Shown: positions 17,332 through 25,616 of the stretch, in pieces
How positions within the stretch are numbered: the stretch's first letter is position 1
Layout of the letters: each line of letters opens with the position of its first letter
Source of the DNA: Bordetella ansorpii
GTDB lineage: Bacteria; Pseudomonadota; Gammaproteobacteria; Burkholderiales; Burkholderiaceae_B
Length of the DNA: 64,000 nt
Direction: 5' to 3'
Assembly: GCF_900078705.1 (NCBI RefSeq)
Contig: NZ_FKIF01000006.1
Coordinates: 744,001 to 808,000, forward strand
Translations under genes and position numbers: made by a program
The notes under the pieces: model-generated
Seen by the model: the letters and a program-made list of their open reading frames with translations, nothing else
The model's database searches: none
Told to the model about the DNA's origin: nothing

Positions 17332-17406
17332 CACCCCGGATTGCCGGCGTTGTTGCGCCAAATGTGACGATTCACACCTTGTTGGCTCGGCGCTACCGTA
17401 TTTCCA

Positions 17407-17433
17407 GTAATTGCGAATTACACATGCTGTGTA
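17407..17433. promoter_or_regulatory. Two overlapping palindromes upstream of btrS
   Basis: GTAATTGCGAATTAC (17407-17421, 6-3-6 palindrome) overlaps TACACATGCTGTGTA (17419-17433, 6-3-6 palindrome) by three bases. They lie 46-72 bases before the btrS start in an A/T-rich stretch, and there is no GGAAC/GTTAC element here. This is the most likely site for a regulator that turns btrS on or off; which one is unknown. Confidence 0.55.
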
Positions 17434-17478
17434 GTACTTTGTAGCCGTTTTACGCCCAATTCTTACAGCCCGTCCCCC

Positions 17479-18081
17479 ATGCCCGACTCCCTGGACCTTA
17501 CCGACGCTTCCCTCGAAGCGGCTCCGCAGCCCGGCTGCGGCGGTACCTCCTGGAGTTCGCAAGACGATCGCTTGCTGCGCGACCTGATCCGCGAGCACAG
17601 CGGGCGGCTGCAGCGCTTCATCATCAAGCACATCGGCAACACCAGCGAAGCCGAAGACCTTGCCCAGCAGGCCTTCGTCGAGGCGGCGCGCTCGTACCAG
17701 ACGTTCCGCGGCGAATCGCAGTTGTCCACCTGGCTGTACGGCATCGCGCTGAACCTGGTGCGCAACTATCTGTCGCGCGCCCCCGAGCGCCGCTACGACT
17801 TCGTCGGCGAAGACAGCCTGGCCACGCATGCCGCGTCCGAATCCACGCCCGAGCAGGCGCTGGAGCAGGCGCAGACCGTGCGGCTGATGCAGGAGGCGCT
17901 GGACGAATTGCCCGAGAACATGCGCGACATCCTGATGATGATCGGCCTGGACAACATGTCGTACGAAGACGCCGCCGCACTGCTGACCGTGCCCATCGGC
18001 ACCGTCCGCAGCCGCCTGTCCCGGGCGCGCAACGCCCTGCGCGAGAAGCTGCTGCAAAAAGGCCTGCCGCTCAACGACTGA
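17479..18081 (+). CDS. btrS: ECF sigma factor BtrS, master activator of the T3SS
   Basis: 200 residues. Sigma region 2 includes FIIKHIGNTSEAEDLAQQAF and YQTFRGESQLSTWLYGIALN (about 52-95); region 4 has LPENMRDILMMIGLDNMSYE and the helix-turn-helix PIGTVRSRLSRARNALREKL (about 150-192). An N-terminal extension of about 28 residues precedes region 2. In Bordetella BtrS is the ECF sigma factor needed for transcription of the bsc genes and effectors. It is convergent with bscC, only 20 bases from it, so the bsc operon ends at its own regulator. Confidence 0.92.
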   Translation: MPDSLDLTDASLEAAPQPGCGGTSWSSQDDRLLRDLIREHSGRLQRFIIKHIGNTSEAEDLAQQAFVEAARSYQTFRGESQLSTWLYGIALNLVRNYLSRAPERRYDFVGEDSLATHAASESTPEQALEQAQTVRLMQEALDELPENMRDILMMIGLDNMSYEDAAALLTVPIGTVRSRLSRARNALREKLLQKGLPLND

Positions 18082-18101
18082 GCCTCGGCCCTGCCTTGCC
18101 A

Positions 18102-20033
18102 TCAAGGTTCGCCACGGCCCGTACCGGGCACGTTCGGCGTCTCCACGCGCAGCACCGTACCGCCTGGCTGCATCACGGGTTGAGCCTGGCCCGGTCCCAG
18201 GGGCACCGATTCGATGTAGTGGTCGGAGGCTCGCACCGGTCCGCCCGGTGAGCCCACCGCCGCCGCCTCGAACTGCACGCGTGTCTGCTGGCCCTGCATC
18301 AGGTCCAGGTATTGGCCCGCCGTCAGCTTCTCGCCCGCCCGCGCCCAGGTCGCGTCCATGACGCGGCCGGCGCGCGACTGGCCACGCGGCGCGGCAACGG
18401 TCTCGCCATTGATGGCGACGACACGCGGACGCAGCAGGAACAGGCGTTCGCGGCGCTGCACGGTCTTGCTGCGGCTGGAGAACAGCGCCCCCAGCCCGGG
18501 GATGTCGCCCAGGAACGGGACTTTGTCGACCTGTTCGCTGTCCTGCGTGGCGTTGTAGCCGCCCACCAGCAGGGTCTGGTCGTCGCCGACCACGGCCAGC
18601 GTGCTGATGGTGCTGCGGCGCACCGTGGGCAGGTCGCCCACCAGGCGTTCGTCCTGGATGCGGCCGTCCTCGATGTCGACGGCCAATTCCACTTCTCGGC
18701 GCGATTTGCCTTCGATGTAGCGCGGCGTGACGCGCAGCGAGGTGCCCACGGTGATGGGCGTGACGGTGGCCACGCGTTCACCCGTGGTCTGGATGTAGAA
18801 CGTATCGGAGATGTCGATCAGCGACCCCAGGTTGTCGGCCGTCAGGATCGATGGCTGCGACAGGATGTTGGCCTGTCCACGCGTCTGCAGGGCGCGCACG
18901 CGCGCGGCCAGCGAATTGCCGATACTGATGCCGATGGTGCCCGGCGAGATGGCCGCGCCCGACTCCAGCGGCAAGCCGCCGGAGGTGGACAGGCCCAGAT
19001 TGCCATAGCCCGCCGACGTGCTGCCGGCGCGCGCGCCCCACTGCACGCCCAGCTCGTTGACCAGATCCGAGTTGACGTCGACGATCATCGCCTCGATCTC
19101 GATCAGCGTGCTGGGCACGTCGAGCTGGTCGATCAGCGCCTTGTAGATGGGGATGCGATCGGGAATGTCCTGCACGATGATGGCGTTCAGGCGCGGATCG
19201 GCCTGCACCGTGGGTTCGCGCAGGCGCAGGCCGGCGCCGCGCCGGCCGCCGCGCGAACCGTCGCTCGCGGCAGCGGCCGCCGTGGCCGCGGGACCGCCGG
19301 CGATGGCGCCGCCCGGGCCTTCCTGGGCGGGCGTGCCGGGAAAGGCCGGCGGGTTGTCGCGCAGCGGCGCGGCGATGGCCGACAGCGTTTCGTTGTTGTT
19401 GCCGCCGCCGTTGCCCAGGATCAGGTTGCGCAGCACGGTGGCCATGCCGGGCGTGATCACCGACTGGTCGCGATAGCTGACGGTGCGGTCGTTGACCGTG
19501 GCGTGCTTCAGGCGGAACACCGCCACCTGCTGGCCGCCCGCGCCCAGCGGCAACGCCGCCACGGTGCGTTCGACCAGGTTGACGTAGGCCGGCGGGCCCG
19601 ACACCAGCGCGATGCCCTGGTCGGGCAGTTCACCCCAGCCGAAGCGCGGGTCCAGCACGCCAAGCTGCAGCAGCGCGCCGCGCAGCGCGGTGATCGAGCT
19701 GCCCATGGCGCTGACCGAGCGCGTGCTCATGTCGCTGGTGCGGCTGATGAACAGCGTGCCCGAATACACGAACCAGTTGAAGCCGTACACGCCGCCCAGC
19801 CGGTCCATGAACTCGGTGGGCGTGCTGGCGTTGAAGTTGCCGTTGACCACGCCCGTGACCTCCGGCCCCATCTGCAGCGACAGGCTGAAGCCGCTGGCGA
19901 ACTGGCGCAGCACGCTCTGCAGGCTCTCGCTCTTGGCGTAGTAGGTGTAGGGGGCGCTGGGCCAGTTGGGCGCGGCATCGGCCGCTCCCATCAATGCCAG
20001 CGACAGGGCGCCCGCCAGGATGATCCGCTTCAA
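18102..20033 (-). CDS. bscC: T3SS outer-membrane secretin BscC (SctC)
   Basis: 643 residues with a signal peptide (IILAGALSLALMGAADA). Periplasmic N0/N1 domains come first (YYAKSESLQSVLRQFASGF; GVVNGNF), then a further N domain with VQDIPDRIPIYKALIDQLDVP, and a secretin core at about 320-560 containing LVGGYNATQDSEQVDKVPFL and PGLGALFSSRSKTVQRRERL. It forms the outer-membrane ring of the injectisome (YscC family, about 600 residues). It is the last gene of the minus-strand train, 27 bases from bscW. Confidence 0.95.
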   Translation of the reverse strand: MKRIILAGALSLALMGAADAAPNWPSAPYTYYAKSESLQSVLRQFASGFSLSLQMGPEVTGVVNGNFNASTPTEFMDRLGGVYGFNWFVYSGTLFISRTSDMSTRSVSAMGSSITALRGALLQLGVLDPRFGWGELPDQGIALVSGPPAYVNLVERTVAALPLGAGGQQVAVFRLKHATVNDRTVSYRDQSVITPGMATVLRNLILGNGGGNNNETLSAIAAPLRDNPPAFPGTPAQEGPGGAIAGGPAATAAAAASDGSRGGRRGAGLRLREPTVQADPRLNAIIVQDIPDRIPIYKALIDQLDVPSTLIEIEAMIVDVNSDLVNELGVQWGARAGSTSAGYGNLGLSTSGGLPLESGAAISPGTIGISIGNSLAARVRALQTRGQANILSQPSILTADNLGSLIDISDTFYIQTTGERVATVTPITVGTSLRVTPRYIEGKSRREVELAVDIEDGRIQDERLVGDLPTVRRSTISTLAVVGDDQTLLVGGYNATQDSEQVDKVPFLGDIPGLGALFSSRSKTVQRRERLFLLRPRVVAINGETVAAPRGQSRAGRVMDATWARAGEKLTAGQYLDLMQGQQTRVQFEAAAVGSPGGPVRASDHYIESVPLGPGQAQPVMQPGGTVLRVETPNVPGTGRGEP

Positions 20034-20060
20034 CTGACTCTCCTCAATGCATGCTTTGGT

Positions 20061-20459
20061 TCAGGCCGCCCGCTTGACCGCGCCGGTCCAGAAAGACAGC
20101 GCGTTGGCGAACTGGCCGACGGCCTCGTCCACCTCGATCTCGCTGCTGTCGGGGCGCACCATCTGCTGCAGCCACAGGGCCTCTTCGGCCGGATCGATCA
20201 CGCAGGCCGACGCGTGGCCGGCGAGCATTCCGCCGGCCTGCTTGCCCAGGCCGGCGATGAAGTCCTCGCGCGCGCTGCCCGCGGGCGGCAAGGCGCACAG
20301 CCGCGCGGAAATCGCCAGCCAGCCGTTGCGCGCGCCTTGCAGGTGAACGCGGTACTTGTCGTCGATCGTCAACGTGGCGCGGCCATCGGTGCGCAGCGCG
20401 TCGGGAATCGCGTGGCGCGCCAGGTAGCGCGCGATCAGGGGATGGGGGATGGCTGACAT
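20061..20459 (-). CDS. bscW: Type III secretion chaperone-like protein BscW
   Basis: 132 residues, cytoplasmic, no membrane segment. Position between bscC and bscU matches BscW/YscW-locus proteins of Bordetella. The alternating beta strands and helices (RATLTIDDKYRVHLQGA; WLAISARLCALPPAG; ending VGQFANALSFWTGAV) look like a CesT/Tir-type chaperone fold rather than the lipoprotein pilotin YscW, since there is no lipobox. Function is inferred. The gap to bscU is only four bases. Confidence 0.7.
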   Translation of the reverse strand: MSAIPHPLIARYLARHAIPDALRTDGRATLTIDDKYRVHLQGARNGWLAISARLCALPPAGSAREDFIAGLGKQAGGMLAGHASACVIDPAEEALWLQQMVRPDSSEIEVDEAVGQFANALSFWTGAVKRAA

Positions 20460-20463
20460 GGCG

Positions 20464-21513
20464 TCATTCCTCGGAAGCGGCCAGCTTGCGCACCAGGCGC
20501 AACACCTCGGCCACGGGTTCGATCAGTTCGGTGGGGATGTACTGGTCCGCCTGGGCGTTGGCCATCAGCGCATGCGCCAGCGGGATGTTCTGCATCACCG
20601 GCACGCCGGCCTCGCGGGCGGCCCGCATCATCTGCTCGGCCAGGTAGCCTTCGCCCTTGGCCAGCACCAGCGGCAAGGGCGTCTGGTCGGGTTCGTAGTA
20701 CAGCGCGATGGCGAGGTGGGTCGGGTTGGTGACCACGACCGAGGCCTTGCGGGCGCTGTGAACGGCGCCGCTCATCACCATTTCCTGGTGCAGGTGCTTG
20801 CGCTTGTGCTTGATGTGCGGATCGCCTTCGCTTTCCTTGTATTCCTGCTTGACCTCTTCCTTGCTCATCATCAGCCCCTTGCGGTACTGCATGCGCTGCC
20901 AGACGAAGTCGGCCAGCGAAATGATGACGTAGGCCAGGGCCACGTTGACCAGCAGCGTGCGCAGCATGCCGCCCACGCCGGTCTGCAGGCCCGCCAGGCC
21001 GCTATGCGGCACGGACATCAACTCGGGCAGCGCGTCGCGCACCACGAACACCACCAGCACCGACAGGAACGCGATCTTGATGATGGATTTCAGCAGCTCG
21101 ACCAGGTTCTTCTTCGAGAACATGTTCTTCAGATTGCTCATGACGTCGAGCTTCTTGCCAGACGGCTTGAGCTTCTCGAACGCCAGCACGATGCCCACCT
21201 GCAGGAACTCGGAGAACATGCCGACCAGCAGCACGATCAGCAGGAAGGGCAGCACCAGGCCGATGCCTTCGCGCAGCGACGCGTCCAGCGCGGTCTTCAG
21301 GGCGGCATCGAACGGCATGCCGACCAGCGTGGAGGGCACCAGCATCAGCCTGCCCAGCGACTCGATGATGTTCTTGGCGTTGGCCAGCATGTAGCCGAAC
21401 AGCGCCAGCACCAGCAGCGTCTGGGTGAAATCCTTGCTGTGCGCGACGTCCCCTTTCTGGCGGGACTCGCGCAGGCGCTTGGCGGTTGGCTGTTCGGTCT
21501 TTTCGCCGCTCAT
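20464..21513 (-). CDS. bscU: T3SS export apparatus switch protein BscU (SctU)
   Basis: 349 residues, starting MSGEKTEQPTAKRLRESRQKG, the standard FlhB/YscU N-terminus. Four membrane segments lie between about 30 and 215, then a cytoplasmic domain with the autocleavage motif NPTH in VVVTNPTHLAIAL (about 262). Self-cleavage there switches substrates from needle to translocators. The ATG overlaps the bscT stop as ATGA. Confidence 0.96.
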   Translation of the reverse strand: MSGEKTEQPTAKRLRESRQKGDVAHSKDFTQTLLVLALFGYMLANAKNIIESLGRLMLVPSTLVGMPFDAALKTALDASLREGIGLVLPFLLIVLLVGMFSEFLQVGIVLAFEKLKPSGKKLDVMSNLKNMFSKKNLVELLKSIIKIAFLSVLVVFVVRDALPELMSVPHSGLAGLQTGVGGMLRTLLVNVALAYVIISLADFVWQRMQYRKGLMMSKEEVKQEYKESEGDPHIKHKRKHLHQEMVMSGAVHSARKASVVVTNPTHLAIALYYEPDQTPLPLVLAKGEGYLAEQMMRAAREAGVPVMQNIPLAHALMANAQADQYIPTELIEPVAEVLRLVRKLAASEE

Positions 21514-22310
21514 GGCGCCCGCCATTGGCTGTCGAGGAACGGCAGGATGCCGCCGATGCCGCGCGTGGCCTCGCCTGCGTAGTCGAACAGCGGGCTCATG
21601 TAGAGCACCAGCACCAGGAAGGCCAGCGCGCTCTTGATGGGCATGGCCAGGAAGAACACCTGCAACTGCGGCGCGAAACGGCTGACCAGCGCCAGGCCCA
21701 GCTCGGCCAGGAACATGGCGACGATGGCCGGCGCGGCGAACAGCAGCACCAGCCTGGCCATGCGGCTGAGCTGGTCGAGCAGCAGCGGGATGCTCTCGCG
21801 CTGCAGCGCGGGCGTCCAATGCCAGAGATCCCACAAGCGGAAGCTGTCGTACAGCATCGTCAGCATCAGGGAAAAGCCGCCCCCGACCAGAAAGAACACC
21901 ATGAACGCCTGGTTGAACAGGATGCCCAGCGGCGACGAGTCGTTGCCCGTGCCCGGGTTGATCACGGCCCCCAGGCTGGCCCCGCGCTGGTTGTCGATGA
22001 CGAAGCCCACGGCCTCGAAGATCCAGAACGGAATGGCCACCAGAAAGCCCAGCACCAGCCCCACGAACACTTCCTTGACCACCACCAGCACGATGTCGAG
22101 CCAGTTCAGGTCCAGCGCGGCATAGCCGGGCGCCAGCGCGGGAACCAGGATCAGGCCGAGGCCGGCGCCCACCGCGTAGCGCAGCAGGCCCGGCAGCAGC
22201 TGGCGGTTGAACAGCGGCAGCATGGCGCACATCGCCAGGATGCGCGGTTGCGTCAGCGCCAGCGTGGCCATGAAAGTGTTCGCTTCCGCGTAGGTAACGC
22301 CCGAGATCAT
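21510..22310 (-). CDS. bscT: T3SS export apparatus protein BscT (SctT)
   Basis: 266 residues from MISGVTYAEANTF (a second possible ATG 13 codons in gives 253). Typical FliR/YscT family: six or more hydrophobic segments, QPRILAMCAMLPLFNRQLLP near the start, GVTIDNQRG-like FVIDNQRGASLGAVINPG in the middle and VLYMSPLFDYAGEA close to the end. Part of the inner-membrane export gate with BscR and BscS. It is translationally coupled to bscU. Confidence 0.94.
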   Translation of the reverse strand: MISGVTYAEANTFMATLALTQPRILAMCAMLPLFNRQLLPGLLRYAVGAGLGLILVPALAPGYAALDLNWLDIVLVVVKEVFVGLVLGFLVAIPFWIFEAVGFVIDNQRGASLGAVINPGTGNDSSPLGILFNQAFMVFFLVGGGFSLMLTMLYDSFRLWDLWHWTPALQRESIPLLLDQLSRMARLVLLFAAPAIVAMFLAELGLALVSRFAPQLQVFFLAMPIKSALAFLVLVLYMSPLFDYAGEATRGIGGILPFLDSQWRAP

Positions 22311-22318
22311 TTCGTTCC
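22293..22318 (-). promoter_or_regulatory. Possible weak internal BtrS-type promoter
   Basis: On the minus strand GGAACG, 14 bases, GTTACC, so the spacing equals the bsp22 elements with one mismatch in each box. It overlaps the first bscT ATG; a transcript from it would start near the second ATG (22271). It could be chance. Confidence 0.25.
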
Positions 22319-22330
22319 GCGTCCGCCTCA

Positions 22331-22594
22331 GTGGATTTTGTAAAAGAGGTCGAACACCGAAATGGTGTAGTTGTAGAGTTCGCCGCTGATCCAGGGAGCG
22401 GTCAGCAGCAACGTGGCGAAAACGGCGATCAGCTTGACCGCGAAGGACAGCGTCTGCTCCTGGATCTGCGTCAGCGCCTGGAACAGCGAGAACAGCGTGC
22501 CCACGATGGCGGCCACCGCGATGGGCGGCAGGGACAGCCAAAGCACCAGGTACAGCGCCTGGGTCATGTAGGAGACGACGTCGATGTTCTGCAT
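22331..22594 (-). CDS. bscS: T3SS export apparatus protein BscS (SctS)
   Basis: 87 residues, two membrane helices (LVLWLSLPPIAVAAIVGTLF and VKLIAVFATLLLTAPWIS) joined by the conserved loop QALTQIQEQTLSF. Matches FliQ/YscS in length and layout. It lies eight bases after bscR and 20 bases before bscT. Confidence 0.95.
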
Positions 22595-22602
22595 GCCGCC
22601 TC

Positions 22603-23289
22603 CTATCCGTACGACAGGACCAGGCCCTGTATCAGCCGGGTCCAGCCATCGACCATGACGAAAAGGAACAGCTTGAGCGGCAGCGAGATCGTCACGGGCG
22701 ACACCATCATCATGCCCATGGCCAGCAGGATGTTGGACACGATCAGGTCGATCACCACGAAAGGCAGGTACAGCAGGAAGCCGATCTGGAACGCGGCCGA
22801 CAGCTCGGACACCAGGAAGGCCGGTATCAGCACCAGGAAATCGTTCTCCTTCAGGTCGCGCGCCTGCTCCTCGCCCCACAGGTGGCGAGCGGTGCGCATG
22901 AAGAAATCGCGCTGCTCGGGACGGCTGTTCTTCTGCATGAAGCCGCGCAGCGGCTCGATGCCGCGCGAGACGGCCTCGATGACGGCGCCCATGCGGTCGG
23001 GCGGCGGCACGCCGGGCTGGAGCGGGTCGGGGGCGCGCTGCTGCTGGCTGACGGCCTTGAGTTCGCCGCCGACTTCCATGACCACCGGGCCCATCACATA
23101 GACGGACAGGATCAGCGCCAGGCCGTACAGCGCGATGTTGGGCGGCACCTGCTGCACGCCGATGGCGTTGCGCACCAGGGACAGCACGATGGCGATCTTC
23201 AGGAACGAGGTCGTCATCACGGCGGCCAGCGGCACCAGCGCCAGCATCGCCAGGATGACGGCCAGGCTGACGGGATCGAAGCCGGTCAT
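22603..23289 (-). CDS. bscR: T3SS export apparatus protein BscR (SctR)
   Basis: 228 residues from MTGFDPVSLAVILAMLALVP. FliP/YscR family signatures are present: TTSFLKIAIVLSLVRNAIGV and PPNIALYGLALILSVYVMGP in the N-terminal half, a hydrophilic middle, and AFQIGFLLYLPFVVIDLIVS then MMMVSPVTISLPLKLFLFVM in the C-terminal half. It forms the core of the export gate with BscS and BscT. Confidence 0.96.
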   Translation of the reverse strand: MTGFDPVSLAVILAMLALVPLAAVMTTSFLKIAIVLSLVRNAIGVQQVPPNIALYGLALILSVYVMGPVVMEVGGELKAVSQQQRAPDPLQPGVPPPDRMGAVIEAVSRGIEPLRGFMQKNSRPEQRDFFMRTARHLWGEEQARDLKENDFLVLIPAFLVSELSAAFQIGFLLYLPFVVIDLIVSNILLAMGMMMVSPVTISLPLKLFLFVMVDGWTRLIQGLVLSYG

Positions 23290-23314
23290 GGCGCGGCTCT
23301 CTCGTTGAGGACGA

Positions 23315-24406
23315 TCATGCCGGTTCCCTGCCCAGCGTGGCGATGGTGACGCCGACGCGGCCATCGACCTCGACCAGCGTGCCGGTGCCCAGCAGGGCGC
23401 CGTTGGCGCGGATCATGACGGGGCCATCGGCCAGCGGGCGCTGCAGGTCGAAGGTCTCGCCGGGCTGCAGGCGGCGCAGTTCGGCCAGCGTCAGGGTGCG
23501 GTCGCCCAGGTCGAAGCTCAGGCGCACGGGGATGGAATCGAGATCCAGCGGCTCGGCTGCCTGCGCGGCGGCCGCGTCCGGGGGGGTGGGGGTCTGGGTC
23601 ATGACGGAGGTCCAGCCTTGGGTGACGATGTAGGTGGATTGTTCGGCGCGCACGCGCAGGCCCTGGCCTTGCGCAATGGCGAGCCATAGTTCGCCCTGCG
23701 CCCCGACCAGGTATTCGTCCAGCAGCAGCACGTCGCGCGGCCGCAGCGTGCGCAGTTCGGCGGCAGGCAGCGTCAGCGCGCCCAGCACGGCGCGCAGCGT
23801 GACGGGCAAGGCGTCGGTGTCCAGCGCATTGGCGGCGGGCGTGGTCCCGGCGATCAGGCTGGCCAGCAGCATCAGGCCCAGGCCATCGGCCTCCAGCACC
23901 GCATAGCAGACCTCGCCCGTGGCGGCGGCGCGCAGCGTCAACGTCCACACGTGCGGCAGCGGGGCGGCATCGCTTTCCGGCAAGGGGCGCACGTAGGCGG
24001 GGCCGCCCGGCGACACGCGCGTCAGCGCGGCGACGATCTCGGACAGCAGGGTTTCCAGCGCGGCGGCACGCAGCGACTGGGGCAGCGGCCCCGGCGCCAG
24101 CGCGGGCACGCGCGCGGCCAGCCAGGCATCGGGCGCATTGCGCGGCAGGGACAGGCGCAGCGTGGCGCCGGCCCATTCGATGCCGGTACGCCAATCGGCC
24201 GCCTGCCGCAGCGCGTCCACCGCGCCGGCGGTGAAACCGACGCGCCATGAGGCGGGCGCGGCATCGGCCGCCGCGCCGTCGGCGGGCGGCAGCTCGACGC
24301 CGAAGTCCGCGCCATGGCGCGCGATCAACGTCAGGGCGCGAGCCTCGTTCGCGCTCAGGCGCGGCAGGATCGCGGGTTGGGCCAAAACGGGAATCATGGA
24401 ATCCAT
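23315..24406 (-). CDS. bscQ: T3SS C-ring/sorting platform protein BscQ (SctQ)
   Basis: 363 residues, no membrane segment. The C-terminal FliN/SpoA domain is clear: LDSIPVRLSFDLGDRTLTLA, LRRLQPGETFDLQRPL and GALLGTGTLVEVDGRVGVTI. The N-terminal two thirds hold a second, weaker SpoA domain (ELRTLRPRDVLLLDEYLVG). YscQ proteins often also make the C-terminal domain alone from an internal start; an ATG at the codon before TQTPTPPD, ahead of the last domain, is a candidate. Confidence 0.92.
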   Translation of the reverse strand: MDSMIPVLAQPAILPRLSANEARALTLIARHGADFGVELPPADGAAADAAPASWRVGFTAGAVDALRQAADWRTGIEWAGATLRLSLPRNAPDAWLAARVPALAPGPLPQSLRAAALETLLSEIVAALTRVSPGGPAYVRPLPESDAAPLPHVWTLTLRAAATGEVCYAVLEADGLGLMLLASLIAGTTPAANALDTDALPVTLRAVLGALTLPAAELRTLRPRDVLLLDEYLVGAQGELWLAIAQGQGLRVRAEQSTYIVTQGWTSVMTQTPTPPDAAAAQAAEPLDLDSIPVRLSFDLGDRTLTLAELRRLQPGETFDLQRPLADGPVMIRANGALLGTGTLVEVDGRVGVTIATLGREPA

Positions 24407-24421
24407 CGTGTCAGAGTCATT

Positions 24422-25042
24422 TCAGGGCGCGGCGCCGCCCGACGGAGCGCCGCCCGCGACCTCGAACAGGCAAGGGTCTTCGGGATCGTCGGTGGTCACG
24501 CGCACCAGGCAGGCGCGGCCCAGCGACTGGGCCAGCTCGGCCGCCAGGCCCGGCGCGGCGGCGCAGAGCTTCTCGCGCGAGGCCTCGCTGGCGCAGGCGA
24601 AGGCAGCCACTACGCAGCCGGCTTCCTGGTAGACGGAAACCGTCACGCCCGGCAGCACGTCGCTCTTCAGTTCAAAGCGGACCTCGCGCCGTCCGCTGCT
24701 GCCGTCGCCCACCAGCAGGCGGTCGGCGGCCTCGGCCAGATCCCGGCTCAGGAACGCGGCGACCTCGCCGCCCGCCGACGCGGCATCGGCCGGCATCGCA
24801 GACGGCACGCCCGCGGCGAACAGCCCGAACGGACGCGGTATCGCATCGGGGTCCTGGCGCGGCGAGGGCTTGCGGTCGCCTTCGTCGGCGGATTCGTCCT
24901 GCGGCTGCGCCAGCGCACGCTCGAAAGCCTGCCTGTCGGCGTCGGACGCGTTGCGGCGCAGGCCGGGATCGGATTGCGCCAGGTCGGAAAGGTCCTGCTG
25001 CGCGACCGACGTATGCAGGTCGATGCGGCGGTCGATGCTCAC
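24422..25042 (-). CDS. bscP: Needle-length/substrate-switch regulator BscP (SctP)
   Basis: 206 residues, Asp/Pro/Ala-rich in the first half (DESADEGDRKPSPRQDPDA) with a compact C-terminal part containing VRFELKSDVLPGVTVSVYQE, which fits the T3S4 domain of YscP/HrpP proteins. Such proteins measure needle length and act on BscU. Assigned mainly by position between bscO and bscQ. It is short for a YscP-type ruler (Yersinia YscP is over 450 residues). Confidence 0.78.
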   Translation of the reverse strand: MSIDRRIDLHTSVAQQDLSDLAQSDPGLRRNASDADRQAFERALAQPQDESADEGDRKPSPRQDPDAIPRPFGLFAAGVPSAMPADAASAGGEVAAFLSRDLAEAADRLLVGDGSSGRREVRFELKSDVLPGVTVSVYQEAGCVVAAFACASEASREKLCAAAPGLAAELAQSLGRACLVRVTTDDPEDPCLFEVAGGAPSGGAAP

Positions 25043-25109
25043 GGCGTCATCCTCCAGTCAAGGAAGGCGGGCATCCCGGCGGACAGGGCGGCGCGGCGGA
25101 GGGAGCGGC

Positions 25110-25616
25110 TCATGAGGGTTCGTACTCCTCGTGCGACTCCCAGTCCTCGCGGTCGCGCGCCACCGAGGCGGCCTCTTCCATTTCCAGGTCTTCCTTGCGC
25201 TCCAGTTCCTTCAGGTGCGCTTCCAGGTGCATCCGGGCCAGCTCGACGAATTTCTCGGTCATGCGGCTGGCGGTGCGGTGGTCGACACGGCGCGCGGCCA
25301 GGGCATCGGCCTCGCGCTCGACGTGCTTGCGCGCCGCCGCCACCTGCTCGTGCTGGCGCTGCTCGCCCTGGCGCAGATCGGCCACGCCGGCCAGCACGTC
25401 CTCGATTTCGCGCACGCGCACCGTGCGGCTGCACAGGTCGCCGTACATGTCGTTCTCGCGCTGTCTGGCCCAGTCCTTGTATTTCAGCAACTGGTCTTCA
25501 GCCTGCGCCTGGGCGTCCTCGGCCCGGGCGTACAGTTGGCGCTGGCGCGCCACGGCCAGCTCGGCCTGGCCTTCGCGAAAACGCTTGATCGCCAGCAGCT
25601 CGTCGAAGACGCTCAT
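25110..25616 (-). CDS. bscO: ATPase stalk protein BscO (SctO)
   Basis: 168 residues, almost entirely charged alpha-helix (long coiled coil), typical of YscO/FliJ. It starts [20 protein letters not shown]; YscO proteins begin in a similar way. It should insert in the BscN hexamer and link it to BcrD. The start overlaps the bscN stop by four bases, and 67 bases separate it from bscP. Confidence 0.88.
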   Translation of the reverse strand: MSVFDELLAIKRFREGQAELAVARQRQLYARAEDAQAQAEDQLLKYKDWARQRENDMYGDLCSRTVRVREIEDVLAGVADLRQGEQRQHEQVAAARKHVEREADALAARRVDHRTASRMTEKFVELARMHLEAHLKELERKEDLEMEEAASVARDREDWESHEEYEPS

